A stretch of DNA of 64,000 nt from assembly GCA_008638375.1 (NCBI GenBank), contig CM018035.1:4887501-4951500 (forward strand). Direction: 5' to 3'. Positions within the stretch are counted from its first letter, which is position 1. Each line of letters starts with the position of its first letter. The notes beneath the pieces are model-generated. The model worked only from the letters and a program-made list of their open reading frames with translations, had not been told where the DNA came from and did not search any database. A program made the position numbers and the translations under genes. The DNA comes from Nyssa sinensis (Eukaryota; Streptophyta; Magnoliopsida; Cornales; Nyssaceae). Shown here piece by piece: positions 46,301 through 58,000 of the stretch.

Positions 46301-48587
46301 ACAATTGTTGTTTTGGTATTCTTCCATCATTCTCTTTATGTTAAATAAAGAAATGCTTATTCAAGAATCTGTAACTTGAATTTTATTTTATTTTTGAGTA
46401 ATGTTTGGTATCACATATGTTTGTGCACATATGGTGCACATATACCCACGTGGGTGTGGGTATATGTACACTATGTGTGCACAAACACGTGCTATAAAAC
46501 AATACTCTTATGTTTTTTCGGGTAAGAAGAATCCTTATTTACTTGCACAGTTGCTCTCCTTCGGTTTCGTGATATTTTTTTCTTTGATAAGTACTCATTT
46601 TAGTTTTTTGAATTATTACATATTGTTATCATCATTGTTATTATTATTATTATTATTATTATAAAATTAGATATATCTTAATGTTGTGGTAGACATCAAA
46701 TCCTTAGCGTACACCATCTTTTACTCTTCCATTTGTAGATTGACGAATTTAAAATGTGAATTTTGTAATATTTTCATCCCTGATTAAAATATAGGATCAT
46801 GTATATACTAGATAGTCCTTGAAAAATTCTTTGCATATCTTAAGAGATTCGATGCTCATGGTAAAGTGAACTAGTTATCTGGTGTACCACCAATGCATTA
46901 TGCATCTATTGGCTTTTTTTTTTCGCATGCAGCACGAGCTATTCATGGTCCTAATCTGTTGGAATTATATTGTGTTTTTACTGCTTCTCTATGCTAGTAT
47001 TTTGATATTCCCCTTTCTAGAAAGCTAGTCAGTATGCTAGGATATTGAACATTGTGTGGAACAAAGATGTATAATTCTGAATACGCCTATTTAGAAACCT
47101 ACTCAGCATTCTAGCATATTAAGCACTCTTCATATCACACCATGGAATGTGACATTCTTTATACAAAGGATCTGGACATTTGTTGCTGCTATTACTCCTT
47201 TTGAGACTTACTATTAAATTTCTATACATTGGGTCATTGCTAGGAGCTACAATGGAGCAGTTTATGACGGCTGATGTTGGACTTGCCCTTACAACCATAC
47301 CCTTCTTCTGACCTGGGTATTGGGTGTGTGACTTGGTGATGATTCCTTAAGAGTTCAAGGTTCAGTAGAGACAAAGACTGCGCAAAATATGATGAATGAG
47401 GTTTTCTAAGCACCCAGCTAGGCTTTCAGAAGGTCCTGGCTGCCTAGTGTCGTCGTGGCTCAGTAAACAAGCTAGGTTTCACTTCGTCCCCTTTTGTACA
47501 ATGTCTGCCATTGTTATGTATCTTTTTCTTTCAATAGCAAGCTGTCAGGAAGATTTTATAAGTTTTTGTGTTCTACTTCTGTAATTTAAAACAAAATGGG
47601 ACATAATGCTTTTGAAATATCTTGATACTTGTGTTTATCAAAATAACAGGCTATTTAATCTGTATGGCAAGCTGCACCACAATTCTTATGAAAGCATTGC
47701 TGAAATAGTTTAAACTTCAAAGCTGTCAGTAACGAACCCTATATCAAAACAATCTGCATCAATTGCGCAAACAAGGGCACAAATATCATATATACAGAGA
47801 AACAATTGTGATAGAGCTCACATCGTTTCGTTATACCACTTTTGCTGTAATTTAAATATCTATAAGTTTTGTTGAGACTCAACATAAATGTTGAAAATAT
47901 AATGGCAAATGTATAAGATTTGTTTCCAGTGGACTAAACGTTCCGTTTATTTGTCTTTTTTCACATAAAGTTGTTATTATGTAAAAATTACTATTACAAT
48001 AATTATTTTATGGGAAAGAATATAATATACCGAACACCTTACATAAAATAATTTTGTATGAATTTTTATTTATTTGATAACCTAGGAATCAATCTTACCA
48101 ATTATAATATTCGAATGTAAACCTGGAGTTCCCTCTAAGCCCTTTTGCGAGGATGCTGCAATGGCAAAATCCAAAAAAAATTTAAAATTAAAATATACAG
48201 TAAAAAATAAAATAAAAATAAGATGTTTGTAAAAATGGAAAGAAAATTTGAGTTTATTTGATCCACATTCTATTAGAATGAAAAAAGTTATTGAAAACTA
48301 ATATTTGACTCTCTTACACTACGCTCGTGAAAATAAAATAAAAAAAATTTGAGTTTATTTGACCCATATGTAATACGTAATTCATCATAAAAGGATGGTT
48401 AATTCTGGAATACAAATAAGATAGGGTTTTAATTTTACATTTCATTAAGACAAACTATTTTGCGGCAACCTGACGTTGCACTTTTTGGAAAGATACCTTT
48501 GTTTCAGGATGTGTTAAACAAGCGCTCACGCGCGTGAAATAGAGCTACTTTGTCCACAATTACCTCTTTGGCAATCCACATCTCCAA
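46301..48587. other. Intergenic between APT and CUE gene
   Basis: APT 3' flank with the hairpin at 46419-46486 and an (ATT)n run at about 46636-46660. Then comes AT-rich DNA without a recognisable gene. Confidence 0.5.
46419..46486. repeat. Long imperfect palindrome downstream of APT
   Basis: The arms GTTTGTGCACATATGGTGCA and CACTATGTGTGCACAAAC, continuing through ATATACCCAC and GTGGGTATAT, form a stem of about 30 bp around a CACGTG-containing centre. It starts 119 bp after the APT stop and may lie in the 3' UTR. Confidence 0.75.
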
Positions 48588-48596
48588 TATATAAAT
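48588..48596 (+). promoter_or_regulatory. TATA box, CUE gene
   Basis: TATATAAAT, 203 bp before the main ATG, upstream of a purine-rich leader. Confidence 0.6.
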
Positions 48597-48674
48597 ACCG
48601 CCACAGGGACAAACCGAAGAGAGGAAAGTATCGGCGAAGAAAAGCTTCGAATCCCTCTAGAGCCCCCTATACGA

Positions 48675-48710
48675 ATGCAACGTCAAAACCCTAACCCTAA
48701 TTCTTATTGA
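48675..48710 (+). CDS. Upstream ORF in the CUE-gene leader
   Basis: An ATG about 85 bp after the TATA box opens an 11-residue frame, MQRQNPNPNSY, ending with TGA 80 bp before the main ATG. If the leader starts at the expected distance from the TATA box, this uORF is in the mRNA and could lower or regulate translation. Confidence 0.4.
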   Translation: MQRQNPNPNSY

Positions 48711-48790
48711 ATCTGGTCGAAGAAGAAGGATTGAATCGATCTGAATCGGATTTGAACAAATAAGAAATAAGAACATATAGGAATCGAACA

Positions 48791-51700
48791 ATGTCTGCAA
48801 TTGTGTGCGGCAAGAGATCCTTCTTCGAAGACATCCCAACATCGCCAACATCCGCATCACCTCCAGTTTCCAAGAAATTTCGTTGCTCTTCTTCCACCTC
48901 TCCGGTTCGATTCTCTCCTTATTCGCATTTGCCGTCTCCTATCGATAAGCTCAGGGTTATGTTCCCTGACATGGACAATCAGGTGCTTCTATCTCTCAAA
49001 CTCTTTTCTTTTCCGTCTCTTGAACTCAGTCTATCTTGTAATGGTTTTGGGGTTTATGTTGCTTGTGATGATATTGGATTATTGCTTTGCTGGTTTTGGT
49101 GTTTTTGTTGCCTGTGATAATATTGGATTATTGCTTTACTTGTGACAGGACTTAATCGATCTGAAAGGTTGATGGTTTTCTTTTGTTTTTATTGGTTTTG
49201 CATTCAATTTTCAAATAACTGCAAAGAAATAATTTGTTCAAGGTCCTGTAATGTTCTAGGTTTATTATTTATAATTTGTGTAAGTTTGTATTATATCTTA
49301 TGATTTTTATATATGAATTAAAAGGAATCGTTCAAATTCTCTTTTTTTGAAGGTTTGTTTATATATTATCTGAGACTGTTTTAGGGTTTTTGGGTCTTTA
49401 CCAATATATGTTTTTTTTATTTTTTTGTTGAAAAACAGGCTTATTCATCTTTCTAGTTTTTTTGCATGAAATGATTGCCTACGAGCATTTGATGATAATC
49501 TCTTCGCTTTCCTTCAACATGTTGATGGTAATTAAACTTGAGTCTGGGGAAATAGATTATAACCCCAGTTGATATTCATTTAGCCATGTTTAGTTGGACT
49601 TTTCGAGTTTCTAGCTGGCTGTGGTAGTTAAATTTAGTAGTGCATTGATGTGTGAAGTTTAATGCCTCACCATTGTTTTCTGTGAAAATGGAATCTATAC
49701 CGATCTCGCCGACCCAATTATTGTTTGGTGAATTTATAGAGCAAGCATCAATTCTTTGGAATGTAAAAAACTGCATGGGTTGGCCAAACGGTTTTTTTTC
49801 ATACTTAGTGTGTAGTAGAAGCCATGCCCTTGTTAATTGAGTAATTGTTTGTTTAACCCATTATACCCTCTTATTCAATTTTCTTCATTTTCGTGGTAAT
49901 ATTTCCTTCTTTAAATATGTATGAATTTTTTACTGTTATTTATGTTTGTTGTATAACAATTAAGAACTGCCTAGTCAAGAAGATATTTTATGCCCGTGCA
50001 GCTGTTGAGAGAATTATTTGTTATTGACTGCTATTGTATTTTACCTTTCAGCTTCTTGAGAAAGCACTAGAAGAATGTGGCAATGATTTGGATTCTGCTA
50101 TCAAGAGCCTGCATGAGCTTTGTCTAAGATATGCTGAGGGAAACCCAATTTCTGCTGAGGAATCAAATGCAAATATGGAGAAAGGTATAAAAGTTTAAGT
50201 TGCATGGACACAAAGGTGGGGTAGGATTGAGAGTTTTGAGGCCCACCTTCACTCCTTTGGTTTGACCTTGCATTTTGTGTTAGTTTCAAAATTTCATGAA
50301 CTTTTTGCCAATGTTGGATTAGTCTTTTATGATTTGCCTTTATTTATTACATTAGTATCGGAAAGTTTTCTGTATCATACTGATTTAATGAATTTTTAAT
50401 TTCTTTTAAGGGGTATAACATTTGATTGACGTATCTGGTTCCTATAAAGTTGGGTTGATGATTCATAAATACTTATTGACAAGATCTTTTCAAATATATC
50501 ATTAACTTGTATCAAATTATAAATCTACAAGATGCCATTATGTTCTTGTGGTAGGTCTCTTGGATGTTGTTCTATAGACTTGGTTCAAGTTTCCTCAGCA
50601 ACTTGATTGTTGTCGTCACTAGGTGGATTGGGTAACCGAGGCCATCAATGTGAATCCCTCCCCAATATGTGAATAAATGAACTAACAAATAAATATATCT
50701 AGTATGACTTGGTAAGTAGCAGGTAATTTTTTTTTTTTTTATATTTTGAAACTCTGTATCATGTTTGTGATCAACTAATTATTCTATGCTATCTAGGCTA
50801 TTTTTCCCTCTCTAAATAATATACAGCTATACTAAGAACTCTGATTTTATTTTCCCACTAAATAGAGGTATTATTAGTACAGTCTACAATTGACTACAGG
50901 CCGACCATTTCTATTGATTCTTGGGGTCTCTTAAAGACAAGAATCTTACAACTGCATGCCAAATTGTCAGGTACAGAAATCAGTGATGGAGATTTGGCAC
51001 CTTCTGATAACCCTTCAGTGCAAATTCCAGTGGATGGTGCAGAATGGGTGGAATTGTTTGTGGGGGAAATGATGAGTGCTACTAGCATAGATGATGCTAG
51101 ATCCCGGGCCACAAGAGTGCTGGAGAGTCTAGAGAAATCCATCAGTGCACGTTCTGGCGCTGAGGCAGCACAAAGTTTTCATAAGGTTGGTATTAATTTC
51201 TTAAAGTACATGCCTATATTGTCTGTTTGCTATTGAAGTTGTGGTATGTGGGTGTTTGGAGGCTATTCCAAGAAAGAAATGTTGTGGCCACTTATGTAAC
51301 AAGAGCACAGCACATATGATGGTATTCAATGTGAATGCACGCCATTTAATACACCACCTTCTGACCAAAATGGTTAGTGCCAGAATGTCAATGTGCCCCA
51401 ACATGTGCTGTATTAGGGCCTCCAATGTGGGAAAAATTGCAATGCATAGGGTGGCCATTGGAATCATTTGGGACATCTTAATCTGTTACTTTGTGTGTAG
51501 AATGGAGGTGAAAACCATTGTGCTTGGGCAGACAATTGGTAAAGAAAGGGAAACAAACAGATTTGTGCTTGCATTTCTGAATATCATTTTTGTAACCTTA
51601 AACTGGTAACAACAATTTGAGCTTTCATGCAGAAGTTTTTCTTTCTTGAAGTTACTTCAGAACACAGTTACATGCTATATTGTTTTAGTTTTTTTACGGT

Positions 51701-52238
51701 TATTGTTTTTTGCTGTCAGGAAAATATGATGCTCAAGGAACAGATTGAGCTACTGCTCCGGGAGAACACCATTCTGAAGCGGGCTGTGTCTATACAGCAT
51801 GAACGTCAGAAGGAATATGATGATCGGAACCATGAGGTGCAGCATTTGAAGCAGTTGGTTTCTCAATATCAGGAACAGTTGCGAACACTAGAGGTGGAAA
51901 TCACAACTCCATTTAAGGCATTCACTCTTGTTTTGTTTTGCATGAGGAGTCAGGTCAAACAGTTTACTGGCACATCAACATAAACCATCAAGAGATGTAT
52001 CCATAAAGATCTGTACTGCTGGCACATAAAATAAACATACATATTTCTAAAATAAATCTTTTCTTTCCCACAAAGGCACAATTCACTCTTTTTGTTGTTG
52101 TTATTGTCGCTGCTGCATACAGATCTCCTGATTTCATACTCGTTGTTGTAGGTGAACAATTATGCCTTGACGATGCATTTGCAGCAGGCTCAGCAAAGCA
52201 ACTCCATCCCTGGTCGCTTCCATCCAGATGTCTTCTAA
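48791..52238 (+). CDS. CUE-domain coiled-coil protein
   Basis: Five exons: 48791-48982, 50052-50184, 50971-51185, 51720-51893 and 52152-52238, encoding 266 residues, all in phase. The CUE domain (about 48-92) shows IDKLRVMFPDMDNQLLEKAL and NDLDSAIKSL, the MFP and Leu-Leu type ubiquitin-binding pattern. A long heptad-rich helix follows (about 181-238, ENMMLKEQIELLLRENTILK onward), with a Gln-rich end (HLQQAQQS) and the terminus FHPDVF. Known plant homologues are annotated only as ubiquitin system component CUE proteins, so ubiquitin binding is expected but the cellular role is unknown. The serine- and proline-rich N-terminus looks disordered. Intron 1 has a tandem duplication of about 50 bp (near 49042-49140). 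Confidence 0.88.
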
Positions 52239-54982
52239 TAAAGGGATGGAACTTAGCAAAGCAGTAGCAAAACAAGAAGCTTCATTATCAACTCCAACTC
52301 AAATATAGGGTGTTTGGCAAAGGGTCATATATTATGGTCGTTGTAAGAATGCTAGAATTAGATTTGCAAAGTGGTGTGTAGGTTGAGGTTGTTTGTCTTT
52401 AATGTTCTCAGTTCAAGACCGATGATGGGTTGTCATTTAGGAGATAAAACCTCAAATATGTTTCAGGATTGATGACAAAAATTAAAGGTCTAAATATCTT
52501 GTTTGATAAAATATTTCTGACAGAAGTTTTGTTTTACCTTATTATGCTTTCATATACTGTTATTGATGGCAACCTGGTGGTCATGGGTTCAACTTTTGAG
52601 TTGTTGGAACAGCTTATACACTTGTAAAGGTGGTCATGGGTTCGACTTTTGAGTTGTTGGAACAGCTTTTACATTTGTATAGGTAAGGTAGCGTATATTT
52701 CACAGATATGACTTTTCAGTTGATGGTGTTGCAAGCTGTTAGAATTTGCTAAATTGTGTAGTATTGTATTCCTCTACAGTATTCGTTTTTGTGTTTTTGT
52801 TTTTGTTTTTGAGAATGGGATTTATGTAAGAAAAACAGAATGCTTAAAGATACAAACATTTTTGTTACTTGACCAACTATCAGGAGAAGCAAATACAAAG
52901 GATACAGAGTCAAAAATAGCAATATGGTAGCAATTGATGCAATAAAATAAAATTGAAATTTTTTTTTACTTAAAAAAACACCGTTTGGAAAGCGAGCAAC
53001 GTTTTAAAGCCTATGTCTCTGTATTCAATTTTTTTTTTTTTTTTTTTTTATGTTTCTTAGGGGTGGGATTTATCATCATAGAATTTACTAGCATTCATTA
53101 AAATTTAAAACATTATTCCTTCTAAAGCAGATGTCATGTCTCTATTCCTCCAACAAAAAAAGTATGAGCAATGTTTACGTTTTGGTGTCTATCTTGTGCT
53201 CATCACCGTATCAAAACATGGGAATTAAAATATTTTTCATAAATTATACTTATTTCAGCCAAAGATCGTAATAAAATGCGTCATAGGCTAATTTTATTTA
53301 GGTCATTTAGATTGGAGTTCATTAAAAGTGCAAAAATTATCATTAGGTCTCACTCTAAATTCAGTAATGCACCAAGTTCTTTTAATATTCAATGATTAAA
53401 ATACTATTCTTTATCAAATTAGTTCATTACTTTAGAAGATACGGTGCATGGACTTTTTCAAAAAAAAAAATTTTAACATTTCAAAATTCAATAACTTATA
53501 AATTATAGATTCATTTTTAATAAAATTTATATATTGAGACTCTAAAAGGTGAGATCTATCAAACAAGATTTATATTACATATGAAATTTTGAAAAAAAAA
53601 TCAATCCGAAAGTATAAAATTTTGTCTCAGCTAGTGAAAAACTTCATCCCAGCAAAAATATGTAAAATTTCACACTTTTATAAAAATTGGTAAAATTTGC
53701 AATTGTATTTTAGTTTTACTGAAATTTTGCCACATATTGGATGGTCCAAAACGACTTTCAAATATGTGAAAATTTGTCTAATAAAAAAAATAGTATTTAA
53801 AGTACAAATTATTAAAAATACACTAATTATAAAAGTGTAATATTGTACACTATTCCATATAAAAGACCACCTAGACAACATTATTGGCCATATGATGTTG
53901 GTATATTGCTTGGATACTGCCACTCCCATGGAGTCTACCACTAAGATTGTAAGCCCCCAACCAAATTCACATATAATTGCACTCTTCCACTCCTATGTCG
54001 TTTCGGTATTTTGTCGAGAGAAAACTGTCACTGTCTCGTTGGTTGTCAAAAATCGAATCACAACCCGACAACCTCCTCGCATCGCCCCCTTCAAGTTGTT
54101 GTTGCTCCCTTGGGTTGGCACAAACTAATGACAAGGGATTGTTTTGAAGTTGCCAGGTTAATCGATATTGTGGGTGATCGAATTGACTGGGTCCAACCTA
54201 GAGGAGTGTCTTTGCAATTGGATGGCGAAAAAGAATAGAAGATCAAGTTGTTCTTACGCGGTAGGGCAACTAGAGAGTTGGAGGATTAGAATGATGGAAA
54301 GGCAAGAGAGAAAGGACTTGAATAAGTTATTTGAGTCGGTAAAGAAAGAGAGTTGCGTCTTTTGTATTAGCAAAGACATATTATGTTACGGTCAAAGGGT
54401 AAAAGAGTCATGTATTCAAATTGATTGTGTGCCATCTCATAAAAATGGACTTAAACTAAAAAATAAAATAACTAGTTGTCCTTTAATTTAAAATAAAATT
54501 AAGCTGAACTTTATAATAATTAAATATATTTTTGAGGGACTTAAGCTTCAATTAACTCATTTTATTACGTAATCATTGTAAGTAGATAAGTACCAAAACA
54601 CGTACATTAAAACATTTCCATAAATTATACCTATTCTTATAATAAAATGCATCATGGAGAGATTTTTATCATGTACTGTCGATAGTTTGATATAAAATAT
54701 TTTGACAATTTATTTATTAAGAATAAACTTGATTCCCATCTTAAGAAATATTTGTTAAAAAATTATTTAAGAATAATTTTGTATTATGAATTTGTCATTA
54801 ACTCTTTACTTAAATTAATATACCATTCGTTCGGACAATGTACAAATAATAAACTAGGAGAAATTTTGTAAAATTATAAACGGAATTATTATTATTAATT
54901 TTTTTTTCTAGCAACGGAAACTGGTTCTTTACTGATTTCGAATCCCAAGACCAAAATCCCGCAAGATTTTCGAGCCAGCGTC
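52239..54982. other. Intergenic between CUE and DnaJ genes
   Basis: CUE 3' flank, the duplicated SINE-like unit and AT-rich DNA. Around 53890-54490 is a less AT-rich stretch with two overlapping short frames (75-107 residues) that I do not recognise. Possibly a transposon remnant. Confidence 0.45.
52570..52700 (+). mobile_element. SINE-like element with internal duplication
   Basis: Two tandem copies (about 52576 and 52631) carry TGGTCATGGGTTCRACTTTT then TTGTTGGAACAGCTT. They are followed by ATAGGTAAGGTAGCGTAT. This matches the B-box and the CAGCC...GGTAAGGCTGCGTA tail familiar from plant tRNA-derived SINEs of the Au type, in decayed form. Confidence 0.5.
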
Positions 54983-54992
54983 TATATATAAA
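54983..54992 (+). promoter_or_regulatory. TATA box, DnaJ gene
   Basis: TATATATAAA in GTCTATATATAAACAG, about 100 bp before the ATG. Confidence 0.65.
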
Positions 54993-55085
54993 CAGATTGT
55001 TAAACTGATATATTCATATCATTCAAGCGCTTCATAGAGCAGTCTCTTGGCGCACCGAAAACTTGCGTAGTTCCAAGACACTGCA

Positions 55086-58000
55086 ATGGCGACTACATCG
55101 CTCTCTCACCTTCCTTCTCTCAGTTCTATCCCCGACCGTTCCCAATTTCTCTTTCCATCAAGCACCGCAGCTTCTTTTTCTTCTTTCTTCGCCGGTGGGA
55201 CCAATCGTTGGTCCTCCCAAATCAGCTTTATCTCTGTGTCTTCATCTTATTCTTCTCAATTCAAGAAGAAGATATCCGCAAAGCGCTTTGGAACACTGGT
55301 TGCGGCTTCCGCAGATTATTACTTCACTCTCGGCGTTTCCAAATCAGCCAGTAGTAAAGAAATCAAGGCGGCTTACCGAAGGTTAGCTCGCCAGGTACTA
55401 AACCCGATAAGGGTTTATGAATTCTTGTTTCTTTGAAAGCGTTATATCTTCTTGTTTCTCTGTGTTTGTGTCTTTCCTTTTGTTGTAATCTTAAATGGGT
55501 ATTTGAGCAGTTCTTTGAAATTAGCTTTTGAATGATGGACATCTTGAATTTGCATTTTGGGATCATTTGAAGTTAGTATTTTGTTTTCTTGTTTTACAAT
55601 TGAAATCTTGGCTGGGTTTCTTACATATTTTACATTTGAAATTAGCTTTGTGCCTATCTGTTCCTTTTTAACAAATTCTGAAGTCGGTATTTAATAATTT
55701 CCAATTTCGGGATCATTTACAAAGCATTGCTTTCGTTTTCTGATTAGCAGTAATTGGTGATATCTTTGTATCTATAGGCTGTGGGTGCATAATAGAGACT
55801 TCACAGCGACAGTCTACATTTAAGTTTTTGTGTTTATCATTCTTCCTGATTGTTGAACTAGTTTATATTTACTTGAACTCTTGAAGTTTTAATTGATGTT
55901 GTAGGAATATTTTATGGACTTACTAAAGTAGAAAGAAAAGAAGATGGCTGGAAAGAAGATAGATATGATGTTAACTGAGTTTGTCTTATAGGACATTCAA
56001 TTTCCTTTAGAGGTTCCGGCAACACCCCCACTCAAAAAGAAAAAAAAGAGGAAAAAAAAAAGAAGCTATTGAGAGAATCCAAGGGAAGATGAAAAAAAAA
56101 TTAGAAAATGATTAATTTTACTGCTCTTAGTTGTAAATTATGGCAGGCTTTCATATAGTTTTTCAAAGGAAACAAAATTTTATGAATGGAAGAGTAATTC
56201 CAGGAGGAGAGAATTCTTCGAAGTAAGAGGGATACAGTTACAAAAGAAAGAGAAAACAAGATATGCTCATTAAAATAATACGGTCTTAGGAGGCAGGTTG
56301 CTGCCCGCAAGGAGTTTTTGGAGTGAAAGAATCCCATATAGTGGGAAATTAGCCTTTTAGTTTTGTCAGTCTTGAGATCCAGAAGAGTCTAGCATGTACG
56401 ACACTAATGATGTCAAGAACTTCTCTAATGAGGTTGACAGTTCCCGACGTCCTGTTTACGTCCTCCTCCTTCCGTGTCTGATGACATCTGAGATATTAAT
56501 TTTTTTCCTACAGGGAAATTATCTTTCTTATTTCAGCTTTTTTCCATTTATATAGGAGTCCTTGAATTTGTGCTTAATTGTTTCTGTCTTACCTGAAAGC
56601 TTTACAAAAAAATGATGTCTGACTTTGCACATAAAGAATTCTAATATATTATCTAAATTTCTTATTGGTGTCCAACTGACTTTAGCGAAGCCAAAAAACT
56701 AGGTCCATATGGAAAAGTCTACTTTACAAAGAAAGAAAAGGCAGTCAATTGATTCTCCTACCCTTTTATACATGCTTGGGTTTGCATGAGCCTTTTTGCT
56801 AAATAAGGCATGTTCGGGTAATCCAGATCATACATCAATATAAACAGTTAGGACTCAATTTAGCCTCCCAACCCTGCAGACCATATCAGTTTTCAGTTAT
56901 TTCGAAGAAAATTTAATGTGAATAATAATTTCTTTTCAATCATTGCGCTGGTGTGTGTCATTTACCTGTCCAAAAAAACATAAAATAAAAAATTCATTGC
57001 GCAATGGCTTCAGGTTGCTTTTAGTAATAGTTTGGTCTGGTTGTGTAGTTTTTCAAACTTGTATGAACCCACTTCACGGACTGTTTTGGGATGAGCCATA
57101 CTACTACGATTTATATAACGAGATGAATGTAGGCTACTCATGCATTTTTGGAAAGGAAATGATTGCTAGCGTGATCCATTTTCTCTTGATTTTGATTTGA
57201 TCCTAGTTTGACATAATTTAATTGAAATTATATTGAAGTAGTCTCGTGCTTGTGTTAGTACCTGGGAAATGCACTTTTTTTTAATGCCAATTATTAGGAA
57301 TTCCCAAATGTTTCTTCATACTTGAATACTTTTTGTTTTTGTTTTTATATTTGAAGCCAGAGGCTGTTTGTGCTTCGCCAAATTCCAGCCTGACTCATTT
57401 TAAACAATGGCTGCATATTTGGCCTACAACAAACCTACATGAAGTTGGTTTGCTTTTATTCTGAAAACATCTGAACCTCTGCAATAAGAAATAAACTGAT
57501 CAACTTTACCCATCTAAAACCAGCTATAATGTACTCAGTTGGCTGGGTTTGTCGACTTACTGATATAGTAGGAGAAAGAAGGGAGATTGGAGAAGAGAAG
57601 AAGTAGAGACTAGGGAGAAAGAGAGAAGAAACCAAGAGGGAAGAGAAGAAGAAAGAGAGAGGGAGAAGAGAGAACTCCGAGAGAGATATCACAATCTTAA
57701 TATCAATAATCAATAATCAAACTTTACCCGTCTCATAACATTGAGAGCCTATAAATAGGCAAACCCTAATTAAACTTATCAAAATAAAACTAACTCCTAA
57801 ACAAAATAAATAAACCATAAAAATAAGAAAATGTAAAATAACCATAAATAAATCCTAAACCCTAATTTACAATCCAAATTAGTTATCCAATGTCTTTCCA
57901 TTCCCCATCATTTACCCAACAACATTATGTAGTTAGCACTGGAACAGTACATCCTTTAGTTTTTCCCACAACTCCTGACATCTTACTTTTCATCTTACTA

